Shown: in pieces, positions 5,931-6,578 of the stretch
Layout: every line of letters starts with the position of its first letter
Numbering within the stretch: the first letter of the stretch is position 1
From: an uncultured Gammaproteobacteria bacterium
GTDB taxonomy: Bacteria; Pseudomonadota; Gammaproteobacteria; Pseudomonadales; Pseudohongiellaceae
DNA length: 6,578 bases
Direction: 5' to 3'
Assembly (NCBI GenBank): GCA_903889815.1
Contig: CAISYX010000363.1
Location: 1 to 6,578, forward strand
The notes under the pieces: generated by a model
What the model saw: only the letters and a program-made list of their open reading frames with translations
What the model was told of the DNA's origin: nothing
Database searches by the model: none
Position numbers and translations under genes: made by a program

Positions 5931-6067
5931 AGCAGGAAGCGCTTCTGGATTTCGGGTTACTGGATCGGGTGGTACACGATGCGGAGCGCCAGATGATCGA
6001 CCGCGTTATGGAAGGGGTGGGTCAAGCAGAAAGGGTAGTCGAGGCGATGCCCGCCCGCTGGCAGTAG
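5918..6067 (+). pseudogene. Open stretch resembling a gene tail, unrecognised
   Basis: A + strand frame is open from 5918 to the TAG at 6065-6067, with no convincing start and no Shine-Dalgarno. From 5945 it reads LDFGLLDRVVHDAERQ, then MIDRVMEGVGQAERVVEAMP, a hydrophilic, helix-prone segment with largely G/C third positions. It looks like the C-terminal remnant of a protein cut off by the glnA control region, but no family is recognised and it may be chance. Its left end overlaps the distal NtrC-like site. Confidence 0.22.
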
Positions 6068-6578
6068 AAACGGATCAACCAGCCCTCTGCACTCCATTTT
6101 CTGAGTTGCGCTCACGCTTTGTGGACCTCGCTCAGGAGCGGCATTATCGGCTTTACTGCGGCAAGCGGGTCATGAGCCGTCTTCATGACCGCTTATCTTC
6201 GGGCAGAGGTTGAGAGCACGGAAAGCCTTGTCTGATGCTGTTCCTCATATCGCATGAATGCCACAGCATCGCCACCCAAAATGCTGAGGTCCAGCACTGT
6301 GGGGTGACTCACCTGTCTGTGAATGAAAAGGCCGTCGTCCACTGCCTGCAGATGGGGCAACGTGTGTTCCTCTTTCATAAATCTGCTAAAAAGTTCAAAT
6401 CCATCCACATTATTGCGGATGTTCCGTCAAACACCTGAGGCGCCCTTTGTAAAGGATTGTATAAGCGCGTAGATTTGCAGAAGAGTGTGCTCACAGATAC
6501 GTAGCGCAACTGAGAGCAGGTATGTTTCCCGATTGAGCTGAAAACAGCCGAAAGCAGGAATGATGAAGAAAGCGCCCC
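6068..6578. other. No recognisable gene; short conflicting open frames
   Basis: About 510 bases without a gene I can support. On the + strand, a 71-codon reading ends at TGA 6436-6438 (ATG at 6235, MLFLISHECHSI...). In the same frame but before the TGA at 6211-6213, an open stretch covers about 6022-6210 (RSRFVDLAQERHYRLYCGKR). On the - strand, 6193-6408 encodes 71 codons (MDGFELFSRFMKEEHTLPHL...). None matches a family I know, and the overlap means at most one can be real. At the right edge, ATG 6560 and ATG 6563 follow AGGA (6556-6559) and could begin a gene (MKKAP...) leaving the window, but too little is visible to call it. No insertion-sequence ends, tRNA or terminator were found. Confidence 0.5.

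Overview
The window most likely comes from a gammaproteobacterial chromosome, Pseudomonas-like or from the Alcanivorax/Halomonas side. The protein sequences and the order secB - trmL - small gene - ntrC - ntrB - glnA fit this, as that order resembles the one around glnA in Pseudomonas. This is inference from motifs and synteny; no search was run.

Layout. At the left edge is the 3' end of secB (+). It converges on trmL (-), a tRNA wobble-base methyltransferase. Between trmL and ntrC lies a + strand stretch (about 896-1318) with coding-like sequence that changes reading frame twice, best read as a broken small gene of unknown function. A hairpin without a T tract sits where it meets ntrC. From 1350 to 5577 the - strand carries the nitrogen regulation block, transcribed right to left: glnA, a strong intrinsic terminator, then ntrB and ntrC with a 4-base overlap.

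Regulation is the best part of the window. A perfect 17-base NtrC-type palindrome (4028-4044) lies just upstream of ntrB, inside the spacer of a possible sigma-70 promoter, as expected for autorepression. Upstream of glnA there is a clear sigma-54 promoter (5790-5805) and two NtrC-like sites exactly 30 bp apart (5878-5894 and 5908-5924), centred about 106 and 136 bp upstream of the inferred start. This closely resembles the enteric glnA control region. NtrB would phosphorylate NtrC under nitrogen limitation. NtrC-P bound at the paired sites would activate sigma-54 transcription of glnA, while the single site would hold down ntrBC.

The last ~650 bases (5918-6578), upstream of glnA, hold only short open stretches in conflicting frames and no recognisable gene; they may be decayed sequence. 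I found no evidence of a mobile element, CRISPR array, RNA gene or undescribed system. The points worth checking are the glnA/ntrBC control sites, the broken gene, and the unexplained right end.
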